DNA of 64,000 bases from Roseicyclus marinus (GTDB taxonomy: Bacteria > Pseudomonadota > Alphaproteobacteria > Rhodobacterales > Rhodobacteraceae): contig NZ_AP027266.1 in NCBI RefSeq assembly GCF_036322625.1, positions 1,305,001 through 1,369,000 on the forward strand. Direction: 5' to 3'. The position numbers were made by a program, and so were the translations under genes. The notes below the pieces were generated by a model that saw nothing but the letters and a program-made list of their open reading frames with translations, searched no databases and was not told where the DNA came from. Positions within the stretch are counted from its first letter, which is position 1; each line of letters starts with the position of its first letter. This document shows, in pieces, positions 1 through 8,646 of the stretch.

Positions 1-972
1 ATCCCCGATGATCGGGAAATCGGCGTGGATCACCTTGTTGATCGAGGACGGGTCGATATCGACATGCGCCTTTTTCGAGCCGGGGCTGAAATCCGCGATC
101 CGGCCCGTGATCCGGTCATCGAACCGCGCGCCGATGTTGATCATCAGATCGCAGCCGTGCATCGCAAGGTTCGCCTCGTACAGCCCGTGCATCCCCAGCA
201 TGCCGAGCCAGTTCTTGCCCGAGGCCGGATAGCTTCCCAGACCCATCAGCGTCGATGTGATGGGGAAATCGGTCTCGGCCACCAGCTCGCGCAACAGCGC
301 GCTCGCGCGCGGGCCCGAATTGATCACGCCGCCCCCGGTGTAGAAAACCGGGCGCTCGGCCTGTTCCATCGCTTCGACCAGCGCCTCGATCATCGCCGGA
401 TCGCCCTTGGTGCGCGGTTGGTAATGCGCGACCTTGGCCTGGGGCTTTTCCACATAGGTGCCGGTGGCGAATTGCACGTCCTTGGGGATATCGACCAGAA
501 CCGGGCCGGGGCGGCCCTGCGTGGCGATATGAAAGGCCTGGTGGATCGTGTCCGACAATTGGTCGGTATCCTTCACCAGCCAGTTCATCTTGGTGCAGGG
601 GCGCGTGATGCCGACCGTATCGGCCTCCTGGAACGCGTCCGAACCGATCATGAAGGTCGGAACCTGCCCCGTCAGCACCACGATCGGGATCGAATCCATC
701 AGCGCATCGACCAGGCCCGTCACCGCATTGGTCGCACCCGGCCCCGATGTCACCAGCACGACGCCCGGCTTGCCGGTCGAGCGCGCATAGCCCTCGGCGG
801 CATGGACCGCGCCCTGTTCGTGCCGCACAAGGATGTGGCGGATGTTGTTTTGCTGGAAAATCTCGTCGTAGATCGGCAGCACGGCCCCGCCGGGATAGCC
901 GAATACGACCTCGACGCCCTGATCCTTCAGCGCCTCGACCACCATTTTCGCGCCGGTCATCTGCCGTGTCAT
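1..972 (-). CDS. ilvI: Acetolactate synthase large subunit, 5' part (runs off window)
   Basis: ThDP-dependent enzyme that condenses pyruvate with pyruvate or 2-oxobutyrate, the first common step of branched-chain amino acid synthesis. The visible 324 residues show the N-terminal ThDP-binding domain, with the catalytic Glu in RHEQGAVHAAEGYA near residue 52, FGYPGGAVLPIYD near 24-36 and VTSGPGATN. The start of the central domain follows, with TGGGVINSG and INIGARFDDRITGR. The C-terminal ThDP/Mg domain lies beyond position 1. I chose the start MTRQMTGAKM; a second ATG lies four codons downstream. Expression is probably attenuated through the leader peptide and terminator upstream. The regulatory subunit ilvN would be expected beyond the window edge. 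Confidence 0.95.
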   Translation of the reverse strand, partial: MTRQMTGAKMVVEALKDQGVEVVFGYPGGAVLPIYDEIFQQNNIRHILVRHEQGAVHAAEGYARSTGKPGVVLVTSGPGATNAVTGLVDALMDSIPIVVLTGQVPTFMIGSDAFQEADTVGITRPCTKMNWLVKDTDQLSDTIHQAFHIATQGRPGPVLVDIPKDVQFATGTYVEKPQAKVAHYQPRTKGDPAMIEALVEAMEQAERPVFYTGGGVINSGPRASALLRELVAETDFPITSTLMGLGSYPASGKNWLGMLGMHGLYEANLAMHGCDLMINIGARFDDRITGRIADFSPGSKKAHVDIDPSSINKVIHADFPIIGD

Positions 973-1045
973 CGCGCCTGTCCTTCTCTTGTCGACATCT
1001 ACGTCCCGCGGGCTTGTCGCGTGGCGCCCGCATGGCCACTGGCAT

Positions 1046-1073
1046 AAAAAAACCCCCGGCTTCGATCCGAGGG
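1046..1073 (-). terminator. ilv attenuator terminator
   Basis: On the minus strand, CCCTCGG pairs with CCGGGGG (seven pairs, one G-U) around the loop ATCGAAG and is followed directly by seven T. It lies between the branched-chain leader peptide and the ilvI start, where a transcription attenuator belongs. Confidence 0.85.
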
Positions 1074-1099
1074 CGCATGGGAGACCGGTATGGTTGCCG

Positions 1100-1147
1100 T
1101 CACCGACCCATGCGCATGATCCCTACAAGTACGAGAATGGAGGTCAT
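1100..1147 (-). CDS. ilv leader peptide (attenuator)
   Basis: A 15-residue ORF reading MTSILVLVGIMRMGR, then TGA. Six of residues 4-10 are Ile, Leu or Val, the expected composition of a ribosome-stalling leader for branched-chain amino acid synthesis. It starts about 23-25 bases after the predicted transcription start and ends 26 bases before the attenuator terminator, with ilvI beyond. Scarcity of charged Ile, Leu or Val tRNA should stall the ribosome and prevent terminator formation. This inference rests on composition and layout only. Confidence 0.85.
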   Translation of the reverse strand: MTSILVLVGIMRMGR

Positions 1148-1177
1148 CTGACCGCGCCCCTTCGCCAAGTGACCGGG

Positions 1178-1206
1178 AAACTAGGCAAGCCCTCCGCTTG
1201 CGTCAA
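1178..1206 (-). promoter_or_regulatory. Predicted sigma-70 promoter of the ilv operon
   Basis: On the minus strand, -35 TTGACG (1206-1201) and -10 TAGTTT (1183-1178) are separated by 17 bases. Transcription would start near 1171, just before the leader peptide. In the rest of 1207-1548 I see no further gene. Confidence 0.65.
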
Positions 1207-1562
1207 CCGCAAAAGGCACGATTCCTTTCGTCTCGGGCACCCGCCGCGCAACGAACGGAAAGGGAAAGCTTGCAGCTAACAAGATTCGTGCTCGCCCGAT
1301 TTGCGCCCCCGTGGCGGGGCCTCTGCAACGATCTGCCGCAGCTTTTGGCGTCATTTCGCGCTTTGCGGCTCAACTTTTGGGCGAAACACCCCTCGAATTC
1401 TCGATTTTGGTAAGATCATTTTACAAAAAGTGACGGTTTGGGGGCGAAAACCTGTTTCCGGGGCGAAACCACCGCGCTAGGGTGCGGGCACTTCGTGGGG
1501 CCAACCCACGACCGCGGCCCGAGGGGGGTCGCGGGTATTCCATCATCCGGGGAGGATACCGT

Positions 1563-2651
1563 ATGGATCGTCGTTCGTTCCTGAGAACGTCCGCAATTGG
1601 TGGCGCGGCCGCCGCAACCACCACCTTGGCTGCACCCGCCATCGCGCAGGGCAACCGCACGCTCACCCTCGTCACGTCGGTTCCCGACGGTTTCGCGGTT
1701 TTCGATGACGCGGCACAACTCGCCATCGACTACATCACCGCCATGACCGACGGCCAGCTGTCGTTCAACAAGATGCCCGCAGGCAGCCTCGTGGGCGCCT
1801 TCGAGGTGTTCGACGCCGTGTCCGCCGGCCAGGCCGACCTGTATCACTCGGCAGAATACTACTTCCTGAACCAGCACCCGGCCTTCGCCTTCTTCACCGC
1901 CGTGCCCTTCGGCATGACGGCACAGGAAATGGCCAACTGGTACTACCGTCGCGGCGGTCAGGAACTGCACGACAACCTGTCCTCGCTCTTCAACCTCAAG
2001 CCGCTGATGTGCGGTCAGACCGCGATGCAGCCCGGCGGCTGGTTCAACATCGAGATCAACTCGGTCGAAGACCTGCAGGGCCTGCGCTTCCGCATGCCCG
2101 GCCAGGGTGGCCAGGTGCTGGGCCGTCTGGGCGCATCCGTCCAGAACATCCCCGGCGGTGAAATCTACCAGGCCCTCGCGTCGCGTCAGATCGACGGTGC
2201 GGAATGGATCGGCCCCTATGCCGACGAGCGCATGGGCTTCCAGGAAGTCACCAACATCTACTACGCCGCAGGTTTCCACGAGCCGGGCTCGACCCTCTCG
2301 CTCGTGTTCAACCTCGAGATCTGGGAATCGCTGACGCCCCAGCAGCAGACCATCTGCAAGGTCGCCTGCGAGGCCGCTCACGCCCAGAACACCGCCCTCT
2401 CGCTGGCCGAGAACGGTGCGGCACTCGCCCGTCTGCAGGCCGCAGGCGTGCAGGTTCGCCAGTTCCCCGAGGATGTCTGGGATGCCTTCGGCACCGCAGC
2501 CGCCGAAGTCCGTCAGGAAAACATGGGCGACCCGATCTACGCCGAGATCGCCAACAGCGTCTTCGCCTCGATCGAGGAATCCTCGGGCTGGTACGAAATC
2601 GCCGACGGCGAATTCATGCGCCAGCGCAACCGCGTCAACAACGCGGGCTGA
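1563..2651 (+). CDS. TRAP transporter solute-binding protein, DctP family
   Basis: Periplasmic receptor of a TRAP secondary transporter, 362 residues. The N-terminus has a Tat-type signal (RRSFLR at 3-8, hydrophobic stretch, APAIA|Q cleavage near 28), so the protein is probably exported folded. The body has the DctP pattern, with LQGLRFRMPGQGGQVLGRLG followed by GGEIYQALASRQIDGAEWIGP. I chose the ATG after GGGGAGGATACC because an upstream in-frame extension lacks export features. The two membrane subunits follow on the same strand. Related Tat-dependent family members bind 2-oxo acids or similar small acids; the ligand here is unknown. Confidence 0.93.
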   Translation: MDRRSFLRTSAIGGAAAATTTLAAPAIAQGNRTLTLVTSVPDGFAVFDDAAQLAIDYITAMTDGQLSFNKMPAGSLVGAFEVFDAVSAGQADLYHSAEYYFLNQHPAFAFFTAVPFGMTAQEMANWYYRRGGQELHDNLSSLFNLKPLMCGQTAMQPGGWFNIEINSVEDLQGLRFRMPGQGGQVLGRLGASVQNIPGGEIYQALASRQIDGAEWIGPYADERMGFQEVTNIYYAAGFHEPGSTLSLVFNLEIWESLTPQQQTICKVACEAAHAQNTALSLAENGAALARLQAAGVQVRQFPEDVWDAFGTAAAEVRQENMGDPIYAEIANSVFASIEESSGWYEIADGEFMRQRNRVNNAG

Positions 2652-2766
2652 TCCGGGCAGATGCCTTGAACCGTCCGGCCCCTCGTGGGCCGGGCGGACC
2701 CATTCTTGACATGACCAAGACATGTGACGCGCCCCTTGCCGGGGCCGCGTGCCAGGGGGCCACCGC

Positions 2767-3678
2767 ATGATCGACTTCATCCTTTGGGTGCTTCAGAATA
2801 TCGCGCTCGCGCCATATTACCTGTTCACCGCGATCACCAATCCGGGGGCCTGGCTCGACTGGTCGAACCCCGAAGCCGTGATGCGCTTCATCTATTACGG
2901 GGCCTCGGTCGAACTCTTCTTCGTCGTCATCACGACGGCGCTCGTCATCACCCTTCTGGGAATGTTCTGGAACCGCGAAATCCTCTGGGCCGCGGTCCGC
3001 ATCCTCGAAACCTTCGCCAATGCGGTGGGCCGCACCGCCGCCTGGGCGGGCCTCGTCATGGTCCTGATCCAGGTGATGATCGTCTTTTTGCAGCGGATCT
3101 TCCGCGTGGCCGAAATCCAGCTCGGGCCGCTCGGCACCGCCTTTGCCCAGGACCTCAGCTGGTGGGCCGAGGGGCTCAAGTTCTACAACGCCCTCGTCGT
3201 CTGTCTCTGCGTCTCCTACACCTTCGTGCAGGGCGGGCATGTGCGCGTCGACCTCGTCTATTCGGCGGTGAAATTCCGCACGAAAAAGGTGATCGACATG
3301 GTCGGCTGCCTGATCTTCATGCTGCCCGCGATCACGCTCACCTATCTCTATTCGTGGTTCTTCATGTGGCGTCACCTGATGACGCCCTCGGTCACCTCGA
3401 CCTCCGATCTTGACCGGATGGTCGCGCAATCGCGCATCTTCCGCTGGAACGTGGAAACCATCGGCTTCAGCCCCAACGGCTTCAACGCCTATTTCCTGTT
3501 CAAGATCCTGATCGTGCTCTTCTGCGTTCTGGTCTTCATCCACGCCATCGCGTTCTTCTGGCGCTCCTACCTCGAATGGGTCGAGGGCGAAGCGAGCGAG
3601 AACAAGTATCTCGACCGCGACAAGACCGGCGACGAGGCCGAAGACCTCGAGCACGCCATTCACTCCGGGTCCACCTGA
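2767..3678 (+). CDS. TRAP transporter small permease, DctQ family
   Basis: Four-helix membrane subunit of the TRAP system, 303 residues, larger than the usual 160-200. Hydrophobic segments lie near residues 40-65, 90-120, 170-190 and 235-265. The HVRVDLVYSAV motif after the third segment matches the DctQ signature GHVRVDL. The start ATG follows AGGGGG by seven bases; a GTG six codons upstream is possible. The gene sits 115 bases after the receptor gene and 54 before the large permease, so all three are probably one operon. Confidence 0.88.
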   Translation: MIDFILWVLQNIALAPYYLFTAITNPGAWLDWSNPEAVMRFIYYGASVELFFVVITTALVITLLGMFWNREILWAAVRILETFANAVGRTAAWAGLVMVLIQVMIVFLQRIFRVAEIQLGPLGTAFAQDLSWWAEGLKFYNALVVCLCVSYTFVQGGHVRVDLVYSAVKFRTKKVIDMVGCLIFMLPAITLTYLYSWFFMWRHLMTPSVTSTSDLDRMVAQSRIFRWNVETIGFSPNGFNAYFLFKILIVLFCVLVFIHAIAFFWRSYLEWVEGEASENKYLDRDKTGDEAEDLEHAIHSGST

Positions 3679-3732
3679 TCCAAACGACACGCCGCCGCGA
3701 CACAAAGCGCTCGAGCAAAGGGACGTAACAGC

Positions 3733-6084
3733 ATGCTTTTCGGATTGGATGGGGTCGAGATCGGTCTTGTGATCGTCTTCCTGACCCTCTTCGCCGCGAT
3801 CCTGACCGGCTTCCCGGTCGCTTTCGCCATCGCCGGGGCAGGGGTGATCTCCTTCGCGATCATCGCCGCCCTCGACAGCGCAGGCCTCCTGATCCATCAG
3901 GCCATCGATACGGGCTCCGCCGAATACCGCGCCCTCGTGGCCGATGGGGTCATACGCGACGCGATATCCGTCTTCCGATACCCCGAATTGCCACGGATCG
4001 AGGAACCGGTCTTCCCCGGCGGCTGGGAACAGGCGCTCGAACGCAACATCTCCTTCATCGTCAACCGCATGAACGAGCGCGTGATCGCGGGCCAGTCGAT
4101 CGAGACGCTTCTCGCCGTTCTCATGTTCGTCATGATGGGCATCGTCCTCGAACGCTCCAAGATCGCCGAGGATCTGCTGACCACCATGGCGCGCGTCTTC
4201 GGCCCGCTGCCGGGCGGTCTGGCCGTCTCCATCGTGATCGTGGGGGCCTTCCTCGCGGCCTCCACCGGGATCGTGGGCGCGACCGTGGTGACCATGGGCC
4301 TCCTGGCCCTGCCCACCATGTTGCGCAACAACTACTCGCCCGAGCTTGCCACCGGCGTCATCGCCGCCTCGGGCACGCTGGGCCAGATCATCCCGCCCTC
4401 GATCGTGATCGTTCTTCTGGGCACGCTGGTGGGTGACCTCTACGCCACCGGCCAGGAAACCCGCGCCGTTCTCGCCGGCTGCACCGATGCGCTGACCTTC
4501 CTTGGCGCTCCGGCGGTCCTGTCGGTCGGTACGCTCTTCCAGGCGGCGCTTCTGCCCGGTCTCTTCCTCGCCTTCCTCTACGGGGCCTATGCCTTCGGCT
4601 TCGCGCTCCTGCGCCCGGCCTCCGCACCGCCCGTGGTGATGGAAGGCGGCGGCGGCGAACCCGTCACCCGCAAGGAGGCGCTGACCTGGTATCTCTTCGC
4701 GCCCGTCGGCCTGATCTTCGCCGTCGTCCTCGCCGCCTCTGGCGGGATCGTGGGCAGCCAGTCGATCACCGTCTCGGACTATGCCGAGAATGACAGCTCC
4801 GGCATCCTGCGCACCAATGTCTCCGAACAATGCCAGGCCTCGATGATCGACCTGCATGGCCAGGACCGCTGGGACGAATCCGTGGCAGCCCGCGCCGCCA
4901 TGGCCGATGCGGGCCAGACCGGCGAAGCCGTCCTCCTGACCGAGGAAGAACTGGTCGCCGCCCGTGCCGCTGCGCTCGAGAACGCACCGCCCATCGGGGC
5001 AGGCGTGGCCGTGGTCTTCACGCTCCTCTCGCTCGTCCTGATCCTCGCGCGCGGCGTCTCGCCCTCGTCCAACCCCGCACCGCTGATCGCGGGTGGCATG
5101 GGCGTCATCCTCGCGCTGATCGCGGATATCCTCTTCATCTCGCCGCTGTCCTCCAGCGGATCGACCTTCCTGATCCTCGCGATCCCCTTCTTCCTGACGC
5201 TCTATGGATGCCGGGTCGCGATGGGACGGCTCTCGCAGAATGACCTTCTGCGCGTGGTCTTCCCGCCGCTCGTTCTGATCGTGGCGGTTCTGGGCTCGAT
5301 CCTCGGCGGCATCACCAACCCCACGCCCGCCGCGGCGCTGGGGGCGGCAGGGGCCATCATGCTGGCCGCCTATCGCAAGCTGAAAGAGGAAAACGGCAAG
5401 TCCAAGATCGTGATCTGGGCCTCCTTCGCGCTCGTGATCATGATCCTCTTCGGCGTGAACTTCGACCTGCGCATCACGCGCAGCGACGTTCCGCTGCAGG
5501 ACTGGATCGCCTATATCATCGCGCAGGGCGCCTATCACTTCGCCTTCTTCGGCCTCCTGTTCAGCTGCTGGGTCCTGTTCCGCTCGAACATCCTGGCCCC
5601 TGTCGTGCGCGAAACGGCCAAGGTCACCTCGATGGTCTTCACCATCCTGATCGGCTCGCAGCTCCTGAACCTCGTGCTCATCTCCTTCGGGGGTGAGCAT
5701 CACATCCAGGCCTTCCTGCGCAGCTTCGACAACGAGATGATCGTCTTCCTCGTCGTGATGCTGATCCTCTTCATCCTCGGCTTCGTGCTCGACTTCCTCG
5801 AGATCATCTACATCGTGGTCCCCATCGTGGGTCCGGTGATCTATGGCGGCACGCTCGACCCGGCCTGGGTGACGATCATGATCGCGGTCAACCTGCAGAC
5901 CTCCTTCCTGACGCCACCTTTCGGCTTCGCGCTCTTCTACCTGCGCGGCGTCGCGCCAAAATCGGTGACGACGGGCCACATCTACCGGGGCGTCATTCCC
6001 TTCGTCGGGATCCAGGTGATCGGTCTGGGCCTCCTGTGGCTCTTCCCGGGCATCGTGACGATCTTGCCGCGCCTCCTTGGCTGA
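3733..6084 (+). CDS. TRAP transporter large permease, DctM family, oversized
   Basis: Transport subunit of the TRAP system. At 783 residues it is nearly twice the usual 430 or so. Typical DctM segments are visible: GFPVAFAIAGAGV near 27-40, GASTGIVGATVVTMGLLALP-like text near 175-195, GTLGQIIPPSIVIVLLG and, near the C-terminus, QTSFLTPPFGFALFYLRGVAP. The extra length comes from hydrophilic inserts near residues 55-120 and 340-420, plus further membrane segments between the conserved halves. It is the last gene of the receptor-DctQ-DctM operon, followed by a strong terminator. Confidence 0.9.
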   Translation: MLFGLDGVEIGLVIVFLTLFAAILTGFPVAFAIAGAGVISFAIIAALDSAGLLIHQAIDTGSAEYRALVADGVIRDAISVFRYPELPRIEEPVFPGGWEQALERNISFIVNRMNERVIAGQSIETLLAVLMFVMMGIVLERSKIAEDLLTTMARVFGPLPGGLAVSIVIVGAFLAASTGIVGATVVTMGLLALPTMLRNNYSPELATGVIAASGTLGQIIPPSIVIVLLGTLVGDLYATGQETRAVLAGCTDALTFLGAPAVLSVGTLFQAALLPGLFLAFLYGAYAFGFALLRPASAPPVVMEGGGGEPVTRKEALTWYLFAPVGLIFAVVLAASGGIVGSQSITVSDYAENDSSGILRTNVSEQCQASMIDLHGQDRWDESVAARAAMADAGQTGEAVLLTEEELVAARAAALENAPPIGAGVAVVFTLLSLVLILARGVSPSSNPAPLIAGGMGVILALIADILFISPLSSSGSTFLILAIPFFLTLYGCRVAMGRLSQNDLLRVVFPPLVLIVAVLGSILGGITNPTPAAALGAAGAIMLAAYRKLKEENGKSKIVIWASFALVIMILFGVNFDLRITRSDVPLQDWIAYIIAQGAYHFAFFGLLFSCWVLFRSNILAPVVRETAKVTSMVFTILIGSQLLNLVLISFGGEHHIQAFLRSFDNEMIVFLVVMLILFILGFVLDFLEIIYIVVPIVGPVIYGGTLDPAWVTIMIAVNLQTSFLTPPFGFALFYLRGVAPKSVTTGHIYRGVIPFVGIQVIGLGLLWLFPGIVTILPRLLG

Positions 6085-6110
6085 GGGCAGGGCAGTCACC
6101 GGAAAAAGCC

Positions 6111-6138
6111 AAAGGCCGCCCCGAAACGGGCGGCCTTT
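6111..6138 (+). terminator. Terminator of the first TRAP operon
   Basis: AAAGGCCGCCC and GGGCGGCCTTT form an 11-bp perfect stem around CGAAAC, 27 bases after the dctM stop. A T-rich stretch follows on the plus strand. The flanking A and T runs could allow it to act in both directions. Confidence 0.85.
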
Positions 6139-6173
6139 GTGCTTTCCGAAAGGTAAATCCAGAAATCGCGGCG

Positions 6174-6327
6174 TTAACCTTGGTTAAGCCCCGCCGCGCC
6201 CGGCAAGGCATTCTTAACCCTGATCAAGGTTGATATTCCCTTGCCCGCGCATGCCCGCCTTAACCTTTCGTCAGGAAAGTCCTCGTGGCCTTAACCGTTC
6301 CGAAAGCTTTGGCGCGTGCTGTTAACC
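6174..6327. repeat. Cluster of six TTAACC motifs
   Basis: The spacer between two convergent genes holds TTAACC at 6174, 6214, 6260, 6291 and 6322 on the plus strand, and an inverted copy at 6182-6187 that makes a TTAACC-TT-GGTTAA palindrome. Two copies extend to TTAACC-N5-TCAGGA (6260 and 6322). TTAACC resembles half of the CtrA recognition sequence (TTAA-N7-TTAA), but the spacing is not the canonical one and no promoter is expected here. The function is unknown. Confidence 0.6.
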
Positions 6328-6351
6328 GATTGTCAGGACCTTTGCGGGCCC

Positions 6352-7188
6352 TCACTCCTCCGACCGCAGGTCGGGCAGGGTGATCTGCGCCACCTGCTGC
6401 GCGATCGGTTCGACCGACAGCGGATGGATCTGGTTCGAATAGCCGTCCGGGTCCCCGATGGGTTGCCATTGCCCGTCGACATAGACCTCCAGCGCCGGGA
6501 AACCGGCCTTGTAGCCCATCTTGGACGACCCCGGCACCCAATAGCCCAGGTAGACAAAGGGCAATCCCGCCTCGCGCGCCAGCGCCACATGGTCCAGGAT
6601 CACATGGGTTCCAAGGCTGTCGGCCATCCGGTCCGGGTCGAAAAACGAATAGACCAGGCTCAACCCGTCATCGAGGATATCGGTCAGGCAAACCGCCACC
6701 AGCGGCGCCTCCTCGCCCTGGCTCGGCAGGCTTTCGTCGCGGTATTCGATCACCCGCGTGCGGACCGGCGTTTCCTCGATCATCGCGGCGAATTCGAACA
6801 CATCCATGTCTGCCATCCCGCCATCGGCATGCCGCGCATCCAGATAGCGCCGGAACAGCGCATATTGCGCCTCCGTCGCCCAAGCCGACCGCGCACCGCG
6901 CTGCAAGCCTGAGTTGCGCTTCAACACCCGGCGATGGGCCTTTTTCGGCACGAAATCCGCCACCCGGATGCGCGCCGAAAGACAGGCCGCGCAATCGGTG
7001 CAGGACGGCCGGTAGAGCACATTCTGCGAGCGACGAAAACCCTGCTTGCTCAAGGCGTTATTGAGCTTTTCCGCCTGCTCGCCCTGCAGCGCGGTGAACA
7101 GCTTTCGCTCCCTGCGCCCATCGAGATACGGGCAGGTTTGCGGGGCCGTCACATAGAATTGCGGCGCAATGGGAAGGGTGTGGCGCAT
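6352..7188 (-). CDS. bpt: Aspartate/glutamate leucyltransferase (arginyl-tRNA--protein transferase family)
   Basis: Transfers Leu from Leu-tRNA to N-terminal Asp or Glu of proteins, marking them for the bacterial N-degron pathway (ClpS/ClpAP). The length of 278 residues is normal. Visible hallmarks are [14 protein letters not shown] near 19-32, [18 protein letters not shown] near 47-64 with the following CxxC ([11 protein letters not shown]), and the C-terminal [18 protein letters not shown] and GKVEVYVDG-like region ([13 protein letters not shown]). The start is preceded by GGAAAAGACGC. The RDD gene lies upstream and may be cotranscribed. Confidence 0.95.
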   Translation of the reverse strand: MRHTLPIAPQFYVTAPQTCPYLDGRRERKLFTALQGEQAEKLNNALSKQGFRRSQNVLYRPSCTDCAACLSARIRVADFVPKKAHRRVLKRNSGLQRGARSAWATEAQYALFRRYLDARHADGGMADMDVFEFAAMIEETPVRTRVIEYRDESLPSQGEEAPLVAVCLTDILDDGLSLVYSFFDPDRMADSLGTHVILDHVALAREAGLPFVYLGYWVPGSSKMGYKAGFPALEVYVDGQWQPIGDPDGYSNQIHPLSVEPIAQQVAQITLPDLRSEE

Positions 7189-7301
7189 GCGTCTTTTCCG
7201 GCCGAAGCCGCGTGGTCAGTTCAGCCAGAGGGTGCACCAGCCCAACGGGCGCCCGCAACAGTTTTTTAGGCAAGGATTGACCGATGCCATCGTTGCTTGC
7301 G

Positions 7302-7751
7302 TCACCGCCCCGGCCGGTTGATCGCCGCCGATCCGATGAGCAGGTCATGCAGCCCCTGGTGCCGCGCGCCAAAGGCCATCATCAGGATCGAGATCACCTG
7401 CAAGATGACAAAGCCCGTCGCCACCATGTAGCCCAGCGTATGCACCACGGCCTCGCCCCCCGACAGCCGCGCCCCCGTCGCGCCCCGCAGTTCGAGGTTC
7501 ATCAACCTCATCCCCCAAGTCGCTGATCCATAAGCGATAGTTCCTGCGCGATACAGGAAATTGGTCATGATGAAAGCCAGCGGCCAGATCCACCACAGTG
7601 CCGTCAGCGTCAAAAGCCCCAGCACGAAGGTGATGGCGGTCACGATGACCACATCCACCAGCCAGGCGAACAGCCGCTTGGCCGGAACACCCTCGTAAAA
7701 GGCGGCGTCATAGTCAGGGTCGGGCAGGGTCGTAGGCATGATCCGGGACAT
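7302..7751 (-). CDS. RDD family membrane protein
   Basis: Small integral membrane protein of 149 residues with about three hydrophobic segments. The N-terminal part has the family-type sequence AKRLFAWLVDVVIV with the Asp in the first helix, then YGSATWGMRLMNLELRG, another RDD signature. RDD proteins often act as transporters or membrane accessory proteins; no specific role can be read here. I placed the start at MSRIM because GGAG lies seven bases upstream; MPTTL four codons later is an alternative. It lies between bpt and a DUF2852 gene on the same strand. Confidence 0.85.
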   Translation of the reverse strand: MSRIMPTTLPDPDYDAAFYEGVPAKRLFAWLVDVVIVTAITFVLGLLTLTALWWIWPLAFIMTNFLYRAGTIAYGSATWGMRLMNLELRGATGARLSGGEAVVHTLGYMVATGFVILQVISILMMAFGARHQGLHDLLIGSAAINRPGR

Positions 7752-7788
7752 GGCGCGGCTCCGCGTGAAAGGAAAGGGGAAAGACTGC

Positions 7789-7820
7789 AAAAAACGCCCC
7801 GCCGCACAAGCGGCAGGGCG
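7789..7820 (-). terminator. Terminator of the DUF2852 gene
   Basis: On the minus strand, CGCCCTGCCGC pairs with GCGGCGGGGCG (11 pairs, one wobble) around TTGT and is followed by six T. It lies between the DUF2852 gene and the RDD gene and separates the two transcripts. Confidence 0.88.
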
Positions 7821-7835
7821 CAGGCGCGGGGCGGT

Positions 7836-8258
7836 TCAGGCCTCGCTGCCGTCGGTCGTCTGGCGGCCACTCCTTGCGCGGTCATCCATGAACTGGTCGA
7901 ATTCCGCCTTGTCCTTGGCCTCGCGCAGGCGCTGCAAGAAGGCCTCGAACGCGTCTTGTTCCTGCTCCAGGCGGCGCAGCGTGTCGGCCTTGTAGGCGTC
8001 AAAGGCGCTGTTGCCGGAGGTCCGGTTGACACCATGGTTGGCGGTGCGGCGGCGGGACGAGCAGGAAGAATTGAACATGCGTTTGCTCCAGATCATGTAG
8101 GCAAGAAGGGCAAGGCCGATGGGCCAGAACAGGATGAAGCCCAGCACCATGGCCGCGATCCACGCGCCCTTGCCGCGCTGATCGAGCCACTCTTCGGCAC
8201 GCGAAAACCAGCCGCGCGCATCGCGCATGGGGCCGGTATTGGTCAGGGTGTCGGTCAT
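7836..8258 (-). CDS. DUF2852 family membrane protein
   Basis: Protein of 140 residues found widely in Rhodobacterales, function unknown. One or two membrane segments lie near residues 32-55 (IAAMVLGFILFWPIGLALLAY followed by MIWSKRM). A charged helical C-terminal half follows, with LRRLEQEQDAFEAFLQRLREAKDKAEFDQFMDD, probably coiled coil. The start MTDTLTN is preceded by GAGGAGACGCCG. A longer frame that extends through the tRNA gene is not real. The gene diverges from the tRNA-Ser and has its own terminator. Confidence 0.82.
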   Translation of the reverse strand: MTDTLTNTGPMRDARGWFSRAEEWLDQRGKGAWIAAMVLGFILFWPIGLALLAYMIWSKRMFNSSCSSRRRTANHGVNRTSGNSAFDAYKADTLRRLEQEQDAFEAFLQRLREAKDKAEFDQFMDDRARSGRQTTDGSEA

Positions 8259-8426
8259 CGGCGTCTCCTCTGTGGGGATGTTAATGTTAAACACATTCAC
8301 ACAGATGGGAGATCGCCTCCGATCATCAAGAGGGGCGGGGCGAAAAAAGTAAAAAAGCTTCACATCGACGGATCGGACGTATGGCTCTTGCCTTTTCGCC
8401 CATGCCTGCGCTATCCCGCCGCGAAC

Positions 8427-8516
8427 GGACAGTTGGCCGAGTGGTCGAAGGCGCACGCCTGGAAAGTGTGTAGGCGGGGAACCGTCTCGAGGGTTCGAAT
8501 CCCTCACTGTCCGCCA
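8427..8516 (+). tRNA. tRNA-Ser(GGA)
   Basis: The acceptor stem GGACAGT/ACTGTCC, discriminator G and encoded CCA are present. The anticodon stem CACGC/GTGTG encloses the loop CTGGAAA, so the anticodon is GGA (reads UCC and UCU). A long variable arm (about TAGGCGGGGAACCGTCTC) and the T arm GAGGG-TTCGAAT-CCCTC complete a class II serine tRNA. Its 3' end is duplicated at 17048-17066, marking it as the integration site of the island that follows. Confidence 0.97.
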
Positions 8517-8517
8517 C
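8499..8517 (+). repeat. Left attachment-site repeat (tRNA-Ser 3' end)
   Basis: ATCCCTCACTGTCCGCCAC overlaps the T arm and acceptor end of tRNA-Ser. It recurs in direct orientation at 17048-17066 with one mismatch (the fifth base); the last 14 bases are identical. This is the classic footprint of tyrosine-recombinase integration into a tRNA gene. Confidence 0.8.
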
Positions 8518-8646
8518 TACCCTTCCGATAACGCTTTGATTGAATTTTTGTTCCTCCGCCGTGCCCTGGTCAGGGTATCGCGCGGGGTATCATTTGGCGC
8601 CGGAGCAACGATTCCGATACTGACCTGCTCCCCGGATTGTCCTTGA

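Noticed and set aside
2635-6099. 1,154-residue minus-strand open frame
   Set aside because: It shadows the DctQ and DctM genes; the translation is Asp/Glu/His/Arg-rich low-complexity text typical of the antisense of GC-rich membrane-protein genes.
6174-6187. Canonical CtrA site
   Set aside because: The TTAA boxes are six bases apart, not seven, and the spacer lies between convergent genes; kept only as an unexplained motif cluster.
8518-8646. Possible integrase remnant next to tRNA-Ser
   Set aside because: Short frames on both strands show no tyrosine-recombinase motif (no R-H-R-Y signature), so I do not call it.
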